Positions 25,738 to 33,601 of a stretch of 37,988 nt of DNA are shown one piece after another; position 1 is the stretch's first letter; every line of letters begins with the position of its first letter. The stretch spans positions 1 through 37,988 of the forward strand of contig JAQBXL010000016.1 in assembly GCA_027624135.1 (NCBI GenBank). Reading direction: 5' to 3'. A program made the position numbers and the translations under genes. Origin of the DNA: Chloroflexota bacterium (GTDB taxonomy: Bacteria > Chloroflexota > Dehalococcoidia > Lucifugimonadales > UBA3495). The notes beneath the pieces were generated by a model, which did no database searches, had not been told where the DNA came from, and saw only the letters and a program-made list of their open reading frames with translations.

Positions 25738-26106
25738 TTAGAAGTTGAGCCCGGCTTCCCGGGATGCTTCGGCCAGGGCTTTGACCCGGCCGTGGTACTT
25801 GCAACCACCACGGTCGAACACCACTTGGGTGATACCTTCGGCGATGGCTCTCGCCGCGACCAATTTGCCCACTGCGGCGGAGGCGTCGAGCTTTGGGGTG
25901 ATGGGACTGCCGGCTTCTTTGCTAGCATCGACGCTCGAAGCCGCTACCAGAGTGTGGCCGGTGGTATCGTCAATAACTTGGGCATAGATGTGGTGCAGAC
26001 TGCGGAATACCGACAGCCTGGGCCGATCCGGCGTTCCGGTTACCTTGTTCCGCAACCGGATGTGCCGTACTTTTCTCAGATATTTTGCGTTTCGATCTTT
26101 TGGCAT
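25738..26106 (-). CDS. rplR: 50S ribosomal protein uL18
   Basis: This 122-residue protein reads '[20 protein letters not shown]', '[21 protein letters not shown]' and '[20 protein letters not shown]', as in uL18, which binds 5S rRNA. It is 39 bp after rplF and 45 bp before rpsE. Confidence 0.97.
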   Translation of the reverse strand: MPKDRNAKYLRKVRHIRLRNKVTGTPDRPRLSVFRSLHHIYAQVIDDTTGHTLVAASSVDASKEAGSPITPKLDASAAVGKLVAARAIAEGITQVVFDRGGCKYHGRVKALAEASREAGLNF

Positions 26107-26145
26107 GATTACTCTTGATGTATCACGAGGGTTATTCTTGGGCGG

Positions 26146-26718
26146 TTAGGCCTTTCTAGCCGCCGCTTTTCCTGCTTTGAAGTGAATTATCTCGTCGGAG
26201 TACTTGATCCCTTTTTCTTTGTAGGCGTTGGGCGGGCGGACTCTTCTGACCTGGGCCGCCAGTTGACCAACCTTCTGCTTATCGATACCACGGACGTGGA
26301 TCCGGGTCGCGCCTTCCACTTCCATGGTTAGCCCTTCTTCGGGATGGATCTCCACCTGATGACTGTAGCCAACGTTAAGAATAATCCCATCACCAGCTGC
26401 GGCAACTCTGTAGCCGACCCCCATGATCTCCAGTGACTTAGTGAACCCATCAGATACGCCGGTTACGGCATTGGCGATCAGGCTGCGGGTGAGACCATGC
26501 AGCGAATGGTGGAATTTATTGGTCGACTGACGCTCCACCAGAACTTCCCCGTTCTCGACCTTAACGATCACCTCGGGGTGGTATTTCTGCTCTATGGTGC
26601 CCCTGGGACCGGTAACTTTGACTCCGCCGTACAGCACCTCTACCTCCACGCCACTGGGCAAAGGTATCGGTTTTCGGCCAATACGGGAGAGGGTTTTTTC
26701 TTGTTTTTGCTCGATCAC
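26146..26718 (-). CDS. rplF: 50S ribosomal protein uL6
   Basis: This 190-residue protein has 'SRIGRKPIPLPSGVEVEV', 'VKVTGPRGTIEQKYHPEV', 'LEIMGVGYRV' and 'RRVRPPNAYKEKGIKYSDE', all uL6 signatures. It has two similar alpha/beta domains and sits near the GTPase centre. The start is a GTG at 26718, which adds about ten residues before the conserved 'SRIG'; GGTGA lies seven bases upstream. It is 7 nt after rpsH. Confidence 0.96.
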   Translation of the reverse strand: MIEQKQEKTLSRIGRKPIPLPSGVEVEVLYGGVKVTGPRGTIEQKYHPEVIVKVENGEVLVERQSTNKFHHSLHGLTRSLIANAVTGVSDGFTKSLEIMGVGYRVAAAGDGIILNVGYSHQVEIHPEEGLTMEVEGATRIHVRGIDKQKVGQLAAQVRRVRPPNAYKEKGIKYSDEIIHFKAGKAAARKA

Positions 26719-26725
26719 GACCGTA

Positions 26726-27124
26726 TCACCAGATATAACAGATTAGTTCGCCGCCGACGCCTTCGCGCCAAGCCTTTTGCCCGGCCATCACGCCTTTGGA
26801 CGTGGATACGATGGCCACGCCGAGTCCTCCGTAGACCCTTGGTATCTCACCCCGGCCTACGTAGACCCTCAATCCAGGTTTGCTGACGCGCTTTAGGCCG
26901 GAGATAGCGGGCTGCCGTCCCTCGCGGTAGATCAGGTGCAACCGCAGGGTGGGGTGAGCCTGAGCCTGGGGCATGTCGAAATTCCGGATGAATCCCTCAT
27001 CCTTAAGAATCTTAGCTAGGGCCAATTTCATCTTGGAATGTGGGAGAGTGACAGACTCGTTACGCACCTGTACGGCGTTTCGAATCCTGGTCAGCATGTC
27101 CGCTATTGGGTCGGTAACCGGCAT
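26726..27124 (-). CDS. rpsH: 30S ribosomal protein uS8
   Basis: This 132-residue protein starts '[20 protein letters not shown]' and ends '[20 protein letters not shown]' plus 'ICYIW', the usual uS8 end. It binds 16S rRNA helix 21 and in some bacteria represses the spc genes. A 119-bp gap before it, unusual for this cluster, holds A-rich direct repeats (see findings). Confidence 0.97.
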   Translation of the reverse strand: MPVTDPIADMLTRIRNAVQVRNESVTLPHSKMKLALAKILKDEGFIRNFDMPQAQAHPTLRLHLIYREGRQPAISGLKRVSKPGLRVYVGRGEIPRVYGGLGVAIVSTSKGVMAGQKAWREGVGGELICYIW

Positions 27125-27243
27125 TTTAGGTTTATCTCCCGTCTCCGCCTGAAGCTTTTCCTGAGTCTTTTCTGGAAGTTTTCATCAAGCTTTCATCCAT
27201 TGGTTTCTAGAATAGGTATTGCTTGGTCGAACCCTTGCCTGAA

Positions 27244-27429
27244 CTACAGACTGGCTTTGCGAACGCCGGGTAGTTCACCGTTTAGGGCTAATTCGCGGAA
27301 GCAGATACGGCAAACCCCTGCGTATCTGATGTAGGCCCGGGGACGGAAGCAGCGATTGCACCGGTTGTAGCCCCGGACTTTGAATTTAGGCTTTTTGAGC
27401 CATTTTTGGACCATCGAAGTCTTTGCCAC
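27244..27429 (-). CDS. rpsZ: 30S ribosomal protein uS14, zinc type (S14Z)
   Basis: The 61-residue short form has Cys24, Cys27, Cys40 and Cys43 ('[22 protein letters not shown]'-type zinc finger, residues 23-44) and ends '[10 protein letters not shown]'. It starts with GTG, whose last base is the first base of the rplE stop (TAGTG), so the two are translationally coupled. No zinc-free paralogue is in the window. Confidence 0.96.
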   Translation of the reverse strand: MAKTSMVQKWLKKPKFKVRGYNRCNRCFRPRAYIRYAGVCRICFRELALNGELPGVRKASL

Positions 27430-28214
27430 TATGCCTCCGCCGTGTCTTTGATAAAGGGCATGCCATATAGTTCCAAGAGGCGGATGGCCTCGGCATCATT
27501 CTTGGCCGTGGTGGTGATGGTTACCTGTAACCCACGAATCTTTTCAATCTCGTTGTAGTCAATCTCCGGGAAGATAATCTGTTCCCGGATACCGATTGAG
27601 AAATTCCCGCGTCCGTCCAACCCGCGTCTGGCTAATCCACGGAAGTCCCGAATACGCGGCAGGGCGGTGTTTATCAACCGGTCTAAGAAATGGTACATCC
27701 GGGCGCCTCGAAGGGTAACCGCAGTACCGACGGGGTTTCCCTCCCTGAGCTTGAACCCCGCGATCGAACGCCGAGCTTTAGTCACGATCGGCTTTTGACC
27801 GGTGATTATCGTCAGGTCTTTAACGGACGATTCCATAGCCCGTCCGTTGGTTAGCGCCTCGCCAACGCCGATGTTCACAACGATCTTCTGGAGCCTTGGG
27901 ACCTCCATTGGGTTCCCATAATTGAACTCCTGCATCATGGAGGGAATAATCTCGTTCTTGAACCGGCCATAGAGGCGGGGCGGAGGCGGTGGTTCCGTCG
28001 GCGGTTCAAGTGCGGCTGTTGCCGATCCGCCGCGGACTGAACGCCCACCGCGTTGGCTTTGCTGACGGGATGAAACTGTTTGCCGGCCTTCAGCCTCGAC
28101 AGCAACGTTCTCACCGTCTTCTTGATCGGCAGCGCCAATCGACTCCCCGGGCTCCCCTGAGGTTTCTTCCGACTCGTCTAGGCCCTCTGGTTGTTGTTTT
28201 TCTTCATCGAGCAT
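27429..28214 (-). CDS. rplE: 50S ribosomal protein uL5 with a long N-terminal extension
   Basis: Of 261 residues, the uL5 core begins about residue 80 ('[21 protein letters not shown]') and continues with '[20 protein letters not shown]', '[25 protein letters not shown]' in parts and '[20 protein letters not shown]'. uL5 binds 5S rRNA. The first 79 residues are extra: acidic 1-43, Arg/Gln/Gly/Ser-rich 44-64, and Pro-rich 65-79. There is no alternative ATG, GTG or TTG in frame between the ATG at 28214 and the core, so the extension is real unless an exotic start is used. The ATG overlaps the end of rplX by 11 nt. Confidence 0.94.
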   Translation of the reverse strand: MLDEEKQQPEGLDESEETSGEPGESIGAADQEDGENVAVEAEGRQTVSSRQQSQRGGRSVRGGSATAALEPPTEPPPPPRLYGRFKNEIIPSMMQEFNYGNPMEVPRLQKIVVNIGVGEALTNGRAMESSVKDLTIITGQKPIVTKARRSIAGFKLREGNPVGTAVTLRGARMYHFLDRLINTALPRIRDFRGLARRGLDGRGNFSIGIREQIIFPEIDYNEIEKIRGLQVTITTTAKNDAEAIRLLELYGMPFIKDTAEA

Positions 28215-28524
28215 CGTCGATAACTTCCTGACATTTAATACATTTGCGCACTCTGGCTCCGGTATCCAAGAAAGATGTCTTGGGTTTCGTAGGAGCGTTG
28301 CACTTGTTACAGATCAGCACCACATTCGAAGCGTGAATCGGCCCCTCTTTTTGGATGCGTCCGGATTGTCTCACGCCAGGTTGGCCCTTCATGTGCCGCG
28401 TGACTAAGTTTACACCCTCAACGACCACCCGGTCTTGCTCGGGGAATTGCCGCTCCACGCGCCCGGTCTTGCCCTTTTCTTTGCCAGCGATGACCAGCAC
28501 GGTATCTCCAGTGCGGATCCGCAT
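28204..28524 (-). CDS. rplX: 50S ribosomal protein uL24
   Basis: This 106-residue protein has the KOW motif 'RTGDTVLVIAGKEKGKTGRV' and 'VVEGVNLVTRHMKGQPG'. Two CxxC pairs, Cys72/Cys75 and Cys95/Cys98, suggest a zinc knuckle, as in many gram-positive uL24. The ATG overlaps the rplN stop by one base (TAATG). Confidence 0.96.
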   Translation of the reverse strand: MRIRTGDTVLVIAGKEKGKTGRVERQFPEQDRVVVEGVNLVTRHMKGQPGVRQSGRIQKEGPIHASNVVLICNKCNAPTKPKTSFLDTGARVRKCIKCQEVIDDAR

Positions 28525-28892
28525 TAGACCACCTCTGGTGCGAGGGATACGATACGCATGAAACCCTTGTCTCTTAACTCGCGGGCCACCGGACCGAAGA
28601 TGCGAGTGCCCCTGGGGAGTTGGTCGTCGGAGATCAACACCGCTGCGTTGTCATCAAATTTGATGTATGTCCCATCGGGACGGCGGCGAGGCTGAGCTTG
28701 GCGAACCACAACAGCCTTCACGATCTCGCCTTTGCGGACCGGCGAGTTGGGGGCGGCCTCTCTCACGTTGCAGACGATGATGTCTCCAAGGTGGGCGTAT
28801 CGGCGCTTACTGCTACCTGGAATATTGATGAGGCGAATCACTTTGGCCCCACTATTGTCGGCCACCGTCAGCCGTGTATAGGTCTGAATCAT
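28524..28892 (-). CDS. rplN: 50S ribosomal protein uL14
   Basis: This 122-residue protein reads '[20 protein letters not shown]', '[18 protein letters not shown]', '[12 protein letters not shown]' and '[21 protein letters not shown]', highly conserved uL14. Its ATG overlaps the rpsQ stop by four bases (ATGA). Confidence 0.97.
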   Translation of the reverse strand: MIQTYTRLTVADNSGAKVIRLINIPGSSKRRYAHLGDIIVCNVREAAPNSPVRKGEIVKAVVVRQAQPRRRPDGTYIKFDDNAAVLISDDQLPRGTRIFGPVARELRDKGFMRIVSLAPEVV

Positions 28893-29431
28893 TTCTCTTC
28901 TTCCTGTTCGTCCGGAGCATCGGCCTCAGGCGCCTCTTCCGTAGCATCCGGCTCATCGGCCGCCTCTTCTTCTGGCTCGGGTTCTTCCTCGACAGCCTCT
29001 TCTTCTGGCTCTTCGGCTTCGGAACCGACAGCCTCTTCCTCTGGCTCTTCAGCTTCGGGATCGACAGCTTCTTCGGCAGATTCAGCGGCTTCGGCTCTGG
29101 CTTCAGCAGCCAGGATGCGCGGCTGTGTTATCTCCAGAGCGACATCGCTTTCCAGATCGATTGGCCGGACGTCAGCAACCTGCTTGCGCTCCAGAATCTC
29201 CATAAGACGCCAGTGCTTGGTCTTGGAGATCGGCCGGGTTTCTTCGATGCGGACGGTATCGCCCAGGCGGCATTGGTTCTCTGGGTCATGTACATAGAAC
29301 CGGGCCACGCGGCGCATCTGTTTGTGATAGAGGCGATGACGCTGTTTCCAGATCATCTCCACGATGGCAGTTTTGTCTTGGTTGGTCCGCACGACTTCGC
29401 CGATGCGGCCCTTGCGCATGATTTTTGCCAC
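28889..29431 (-). CDS. rpsQ: 30S ribosomal protein uS17 with a long Glu/Ala-rich C-terminal tail
   Basis: The first 85 or so of 180 residues are uS17: '[20 protein letters not shown]', '[20 protein letters not shown]', '[20 protein letters not shown]'. The remaining 95 residues are very acidic. They contain three tandem 12-residue units: 120-131 [12 protein letters not shown], 132-143 [12 protein letters not shown] and 144-155 [12 protein letters not shown]. Normal uS17 stops near residue 85-90. The GTG start shares a base with the rpmC stop. The core is certain; the tail has no recognised domain. Confidence 0.95.
   Translation of the reverse strand: MAKIMRKGRIGEVVRTNQDKTAIVEMIWKQRHRLYHKQMRRVARFYVHDPENQCRLGDTVRIEETRPISKTKHWRLMEILERKQVADVRPIDLESDVALEITQPRILAAEARAEAAESAEEAVDPEAEEPEEEAVGSEAEEPEEEAVEEEPEPEEEAADEPDATEEAPEADAPDEQEEEK
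28990..29061 (-). repeat. 36-bp tandem repeat inside rpsQ
   Basis: Two 36-bp units, 28990-29025 and 29026-29061, are identical at 32 of 36 positions. A third, diverged unit begins at 29062. They encode the 12-residue EEAV repeats of the uS17 tail, and changes in copy number would keep the frame. Confidence 0.85.
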
Positions 29432-29631
29432 TAGCCAGCCTCCTGAATCTGCCGTTCTTTGATAACTGTCTGAAGTCTGGCGATGGTTTTCTTGACCTGG
29501 CGTGGCTCGTTGGTGTTGGTCAACTGGTTAGTCGAGGCGCGGAACCGAAGGTTCATCAGTTCTCGTCTGGATTTAGTCAGCTCCTCGTACAACTGGTCGT
29601 TGCTCAGATCTCTTACCTCGTGGGTGCGCAT
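29431..29631 (-). CDS. rpmC: 50S ribosomal protein uL29
   Basis: This 66-residue helical hairpin protein reads 'EVRDLSNDQLYEELTKSRRE', 'LMNLRFRASTNQLTNTNEPR' and 'VKKTIARLQTVIKERQ', typical uL29 at the exit tunnel rim. It follows rplP by one base. Confidence 0.96.
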   Translation of the reverse strand: MRTHEVRDLSNDQLYEELTKSRRELMNLRFRASTNQLTNTNEPRQVKKTIARLQTVIKERQIQEAG

Positions 29632-29632
29632 T

Positions 29633-30073
29633 TTAGGTCAATCCGTTGGCTACCGCAGCGGCCAAACGGTCTCTGACGACAGTCTTAGTGGGTATGGGCA
29701 ACTTCCGGGAAGCCAGACGAAGCGCCTGCACGGCTTCATCGTTGGGCACTCCAGCCACTTCGAAGAGTATCCTGCCGGGCTTGACCACTGCCACCCAATA
29801 GTCACCGGCGGCTTTTCCGCCGCCCATCCTGGTCTCGGCGGCTTTCTTGCTGACCGATTTGTCGGGGAAGACCCGAACCCAGACCTGTCCACCGCGCTTC
29901 AAGTGCCGGGTTACGGCGACACGCGCGGATTCAATCTGACGGGCGGTGATCCACGAGGCCTCCATGGCCTTGAGACCAATCTCCCCAAAGGAGACGGAGC
30001 TTCCAGTGGAGGCGGCGCCCCGCATCTTGCCACGGAAGTGTTTCCTATATTTTGTTCGTTTGGGCTGTAGCAT
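29633..30073 (-). CDS. rplP: 50S ribosomal protein uL16
   Basis: This 146-residue protein starts '[20 protein letters not shown]' and has '[20 protein letters not shown]', '[27 protein letters not shown]'-like '[20 protein letters not shown]'. uL16 helps A-site tRNA positioning. It is 21 bp after rpsC. Confidence 0.97.
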   Translation of the reverse strand: MLQPKRTKYRKHFRGKMRGAASTGSSVSFGEIGLKAMEASWITARQIESARVAVTRHLKRGGQVWVRVFPDKSVSKKAAETRMGGGKAAGDYWVAVVKPGRILFEVAGVPNDEAVQALRLASRKLPIPTKTVVRDRLAAAVANGLT

Positions 30074-30094
30074 GAATCGCTCCTAGTCCGGTTT

Positions 30095-30838
30095 CTATTC
30101 CGGGTTTTCCAGGTCGACGGCTTCCAAGGCTTCCTCTATGTCCTCGGCCTGGACGGTAACTTCTATGTTATCTAATTCCTCAACCACTTCCGGCTGGGGG
30201 GGCAGGATCTCGCCATGATAGACCCAGGTTTTAACCCCAACCTGTCCCATCGCCGTGTGGGCTTCGGCCAACGAGTAGTCGATGTCGGCCCTGAGAGTAT
30301 GGAGCGGAACCCGTCCTATCATCAATTTTTCAACGCGGGCAATCTCTGAGCCGGTGATGCGGCCCTTGATGATGATCTTGATTCCTTGGGCCCCAGCCTG
30401 CATTGCCCTTTGGGCGGCTTGGCGCATGGCCCGGCGGTAGGCGACCCGGCGCTCCAATTGGTCGGCCACGTTTCGACCCACCAGATATGCGTTGGTTTCC
30501 GGTTGTTCAATCTCAACTATATTGAGCTGTATGCGGCTCTCCGCAATGGCTTCAAGCTTGGCGCGTAGATTCTTTACTCGCTCGCCATCCCGGCCAATCA
30601 GTATCCCAGGCCTGGCAGAGTGGATGTTTATCACGCTGTCTTGAGCGCCGCGGTCAATCTCGACCCGGGCGATGCCGGCATCGGAGAACGCTTTGTATTC
30701 GTTCTTAATGCTTTCGCGCAGGCGGATGTCCTGGATCACCAGATTACGGTACGAAGCACCGTTTCCCGCGTACCAGTGAGCTTTCCAGTCCTTGATTATG
30801 CCGAGCCGGAACCCGTATGGGTGGGTCTTATGCCCCAT
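30095..30838 (-). CDS. rpsC: 30S ribosomal protein uS3
   Basis: This 247-residue protein has 'MGHKTHPYGFRLGIIKDWKA', the KH segment 'RPGILIGRDGERVKNLRAKL' and the C-terminal 'GRITGSEIARVEKLMIGRVP', 'DYSLAEAHTAMGQVGVKTWV'. After the core (about 215) comes a 32-residue acidic tail. Short tails occur in other bacteria, so this one is only mildly unusual. It lies 2 nt after rplV. Confidence 0.97.
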   Translation of the reverse strand: MGHKTHPYGFRLGIIKDWKAHWYAGNGASYRNLVIQDIRLRESIKNEYKAFSDAGIARVEIDRGAQDSVINIHSARPGILIGRDGERVKNLRAKLEAIAESRIQLNIVEIEQPETNAYLVGRNVADQLERRVAYRRAMRQAAQRAMQAGAQGIKIIIKGRITGSEIARVEKLMIGRVPLHTLRADIDYSLAEAHTAMGQVGVKTWVYHGEILPPQPEVVEELDNIEVTVQAEDIEEALEAVDLENPE

Positions 30839-30840
30839 GC

Positions 30841-31188
30841 CTAGCTCCTACCTTCGTCTTCGTCCACTTCCACTATCACGTGGCTGGACCGTTTGATTAT
30901 CGGGCCGATTCGGCCTCTGGCTCTGGGCCGGAAGCGTTTCAACGACTTGGCCTGGTCCGCCGATATCCGTACGATCCGCAGATTGTCCCGGTTCATTAGC
31001 ATGTTGTTCTCGGCGTTGGCGGCTGCCGACGCGACAACTTTGGCCACTGTCTTGGCCCAAGGTGAGGCGAGTAAGCTCAGGGTATTCAAGGCGTCTTCTA
31101 CCCGTTGCCCCCTGACCAAGTCCAAGATGGGCTTTAGTTTCTTCTGAGATGTTCCTAATTGTTTGGCTACTGCTCTGACCGGCGGCAA
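30841..31188 (-). CDS. rplV: 50S ribosomal protein uL22
   Basis: This 115-residue protein has 'KLKPILDLVRGQRVEDALNT', 'ASAAANAENNMLMNRDNLRI' and the tunnel loop region 'SLKRFRPRARGRIGPIIKRS'. The start is a TTG at 31188 with GAGG seven bases upstream, overlapping the rpsS stop region. It lies 4 nt after rpsS. Confidence 0.96.
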   Translation of the reverse strand: MPPVRAVAKQLGTSQKKLKPILDLVRGQRVEDALNTLSLLASPWAKTVAKVVASAAANAENNMLMNRDNLRIVRISADQAKSLKRFRPRARGRIGPIIKRSSHVIVEVDEDEGRS

Positions 31189-31192
31189 TCGG

Positions 31193-31477
31193 TTACCTCA
31201 CCCGGCTGGTCCGTTCGGACCTTGATATATGTCCACGGAAGGTCCTGGTGGGAGAGAACTCTCCCAATCGGTGACCAACCATGTTTTCTGTAACAAACAC
31301 CGGCACGTGCCGGCGGCCGTCATGCACCCCGATGGTTAGACCAACCATTTCGGGCATGATCATAGAAGCGCGGGCCCAGGTTCGAATGACGGTATTGGCT
31401 CCAGAGCGTTGTACCGCCTCCACGTGCTTCATCAGCTTGGGGTGTACGTAAGGCCCCTTTTTTATCGAACGGGACAT
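31193..31477 (-). CDS. rpsS: 30S ribosomal protein uS19
   Basis: Starting at the ATG at 31477 gives 94 residues, '[20 protein letters not shown]', '[20 protein letters not shown]' and '[21 protein letters not shown]', the whole of uS19. The open frame runs 47 codons into rplB but is not conserved there. GGAGA precedes this ATG, one base after the rplB stop. Confidence 0.97.
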   Translation of the reverse strand: MSRSIKKGPYVHPKLMKHVEAVQRSGANTVIRTWARASMIMPEMVGLTIGVHDGRRHVPVFVTENMVGHRLGEFSPTRTFRGHISRSERTSRVR

Positions 31478-31478
31478 C

Positions 31479-32312
31479 TTACCGTCTCCTGGTTCTGCGC
31501 ATGATAAATTTGCTGGACCCCTTGTTCTTGCGTCTCGTCTTGTAACCCAATGTAGGTTTACCCCAAGGGGTTTTGGGACCTGGCATGCCGATGGGAGACC
31601 GTCCTTCACCGCCACCATGGGGATGGTCCACCGGGTTTTTCGCCACGCCGCGCACGTGGGGGCGGCGGCCTAAATGCCGGGATGCTCCCGCTTTACCCAG
31701 ACTTTCGTTCTTGTGGTCGGGGTTTGAAAGCTGCCCGACACTGGCCCGGCAGCGAAGCAAGATTCGGCGCATCTCGCCCGATGGCAGGCGTACGATTACG
31801 TATTCGCCTTCCCGTGACAATACCTGTGCGCCGGTTCCGGCGCCACGAACCATCTGACCACCACTCCCCGGAGTTAACTCCAGGTTGTGAACCACCGTTC
31901 CCGTGGGAATGTTGGTCAAAGGCAGGCAATTGCCCAGGCTGATCTCGGCATCGGGCCCCGATTGCACGAAGGCCCCCACTTCCAATCCGTGGGGAGCCAG
32001 GATATAGCTCTTCTCACCGTCGACGTAGTAGATCAAGGCGATGCGTGTGGTCCGGTTCGGATCGTACTCTATGGACTTTACGCGGCCCGGGACGCCGTCC
32101 TTGACTCGCTTGAAATCGACTTTGCGGTACATGCGCCGAGACCCACCGCCTCGGGCCCGCGTGGTGATGCGGCCCCGGTTGTTGCGTCCGGCATGGTTCC
32201 GCTGTGCCTCAAGCAGGGATTTCTCCGGCTTTTGGGTGGTTATCTCTTCAAAAGAGGGCCGCACCGCGTTCCGGGTTCCCGGCGTTATTGGTTTTAGGTT
32301 CTTCAACGGCAT
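31479..32312 (-). CDS. rplB: 50S ribosomal protein uL2
   Basis: This 277-residue protein reads '[20 protein letters not shown]', '[20 protein letters not shown]', '[20 protein letters not shown]' and the active-centre region '[20 protein letters not shown]'. The conserved His of 'DHPHGGG' near the peptidyl transferase centre is intact. It is 10 bp after rplW. Confidence 0.98.
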   Translation of the reverse strand: MPLKNLKPITPGTRNAVRPSFEEITTQKPEKSLLEAQRNHAGRNNRGRITTRARGGGSRRMYRKVDFKRVKDGVPGRVKSIEYDPNRTTRIALIYYVDGEKSYILAPHGLEVGAFVQSGPDAEISLGNCLPLTNIPTGTVVHNLELTPGSGGQMVRGAGTGAQVLSREGEYVIVRLPSGEMRRILLRCRASVGQLSNPDHKNESLGKAGASRHLGRRPHVRGVAKNPVDHPHGGGEGRSPIGMPGPKTPWGKPTLGYKTRRKNKGSSKFIMRRTRRR

Positions 32313-32322
32313 TGGGAAGTCT

Positions 32323-32607
32323 CTACAGCCCCTCGATCAGGTTGATGCGGTCGCCCTGTTGCAGGGTGACAACCGCCTTCTTGGTGTCGGGTTGCTTTGT
32401 GATGCGCGGACCGTAGCGCTTCATCTTCCCGCGCAACTTTGTAATGTTCACGTCCAACACGGTAACGCCAAAGTGTTTCTCGACGGCCTCTTTGACCTCT
32501 ACCTTGTTCGCCCGAGGGGCGATCTGGAAGGTGTACTTGCCCGACTCTTGCAGGAGAGTGCTTTTCTCTGTGATGGTGGGCTTGATGAGCACGTGGTGGA
32601 TATCCAT
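32323..32607 (-). CDS. rplW: 50S ribosomal protein uL23
   Basis: This 94-residue protein has '[20 protein letters not shown]', '[20 protein letters not shown]' and '[17 protein letters not shown]', matching uL23, the docking site for trigger factor and SRP. Its ATG follows the rplD stop directly (TAGATG). Confidence 0.97.
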   Translation of the reverse strand: MDIHHVLIKPTITEKSTLLQESGKYTFQIAPRANKVEVKEAVEKHFGVTVLDVNITKLRGKMKRYGPRITKQPDTKKAVVTLQQGDRINLIEGL

Positions 32608-33573
32608 CTAAGCCTCTTCATCCTGGGTGTCAGCTGTCGGACTGTCCGTAGAGCCGGTTTCTGGTTCCGTGGACTCGGCAGTGGACTCTTCAGCGGCGCT
32701 GGCAGTGGTGCGTCGACGGCGAGGCGTGGGCGCTGGAGTTTCCTCTTCCGCTGGCGCCTTGGCAGTAGCGTCTGCTTCCGTTGTACTAGCGGCGGATCGA
32801 CGTCGGGGCCTGGGCGTTGGAGTTTTTTCTTCTGCCGATGGCTCGGGAGTGGCTTCTTCCGGCTCTGCGACTACAGTTTCAATCGAAGCTACGGAATCCG
32901 TAGCAGTCGAGGCGGCGTTGGCCCATTTTGTGCCACGCCTCCCGTGGGAGTCCTCAGCCAGGGTCTCTTCGACCCACCTGGCAGCTTCCACGGTCATAAT
33001 CACAATGTCTCGGGCCAGTAATTCCTGGGCATTCAACTGGTTAACGGGAAGGGTCCATATCTTAGGCAGATTATGGGCAGCCTGGACAACGTCCCGGATG
33101 GAACCCAAGGTGACAACCAAAGCCGATCCGGAAATGGAGAGGTTCTGTAATAGTTGGGCCATTGACTTGGTCTTGCCATCAATGGTGTTGGTGGAGTCGA
33201 GACAGACCAGACGATCCTGCCTGGCTTTGTCCGAAAGCATGCAACGCAGAGCCTGTCTCTTCATGCGCTTGGGCAACGCTGCCCGGTAGCTGCGGGGATG
33301 AGGGCCGAAGACCACGCCGCCGTGACGCCATTGGGGAGCTCTAGTGCTGCCCTGCCGGGCGCGGCCGGTGTGCTTTTGTATCCACGGCTTTCGACCGCCT
33401 CCGGACACCTGGGCCCGGGTTTTGGTGTCGCTGGTTCCATGGCGCTTATTGCCTTGGTAGATGACCATGGCCTGGTGCACCAAGGATTGGTTCATGGGCA
33501 CGTTGAAGACCGCATCATTTAGATCGATGCTATCAAGCAAGTCCCCATTCTGATTTTTGACTGAGATCTGCAT
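32608..33573 (-). CDS. rplD: 50S ribosomal protein uL4 with a 113-residue C-terminal tail
   Basis: Residues 1-208 are uL4: 'HQAMVIYQGNKRHGTSDTKT', 'VSGGGRKPWIQKHTGRARQG', 'GGVVFGPHPRSYRAALPKRM' and 'PVNQLNAQELLARDIVIMT'. The tail, 209-321, is Glu/Pro/Thr/Ala-rich with two basic repeats, EEKTPTPRPRRRSAA (248-262) and EEETPAPTPRRRRTT (276-290), and ends acidic. Normal uL4 ends near residue 205-210. The tail has no known domain and is probably disordered. In E. coli uL4 also regulates its operon by attenuation; no such leader is visible here. Confidence 0.96.
   Translation of the reverse strand: MQISVKNQNGDLLDSIDLNDAVFNVPMNQSLVHQAMVIYQGNKRHGTSDTKTRAQVSGGGRKPWIQKHTGRARQGSTRAPQWRHGGVVFGPHPRSYRAALPKRMKRQALRCMLSDKARQDRLVCLDSTNTIDGKTKSMAQLLQNLSISGSALVVTLGSIRDVVQAAHNLPKIWTLPVNQLNAQELLARDIVIMTVEAARWVEETLAEDSHGRRGTKWANAASTATDSVASIETVVAEPEEATPEPSAEEKTPTPRPRRRSAASTTEADATAKAPAEEETPAPTPRRRRTTASAAEESTAESTEPETGSTDSPTADTQDEEA
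32701..32832 (-). repeat. Repeated Pro-Arg segment in the uL4 tail
   Basis: Two related stretches, 32788-32832 and 32701-32748, encode EEKTPTPRPRRRSAA and EEETPAPTPRRRRTT, 28 residues apart. The similarity points to an internal duplication within the tail. Confidence 0.65.
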
Positions 33574-33601
33574 ATGTGTTTTCTAACGTCCGGCCGCGCG
33601 G

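Noticed and set aside
28620-29434. Long plus-strand frames (225 and 186 codons) opposite rplN and rpsQ
   Set aside because: They are Ser/Gly- or Phe/Leu-rich antisense images of the acidic uS17 repeats, without ribosome sites or homology.
32041-33021. 326-codon plus-strand frame across rplB, rplW and rplD
   Set aside because: It spans three ribosomal genes on the opposite strand; the low-complexity Ser/Phe/Gly part mirrors the repeats of the uL4 tail.
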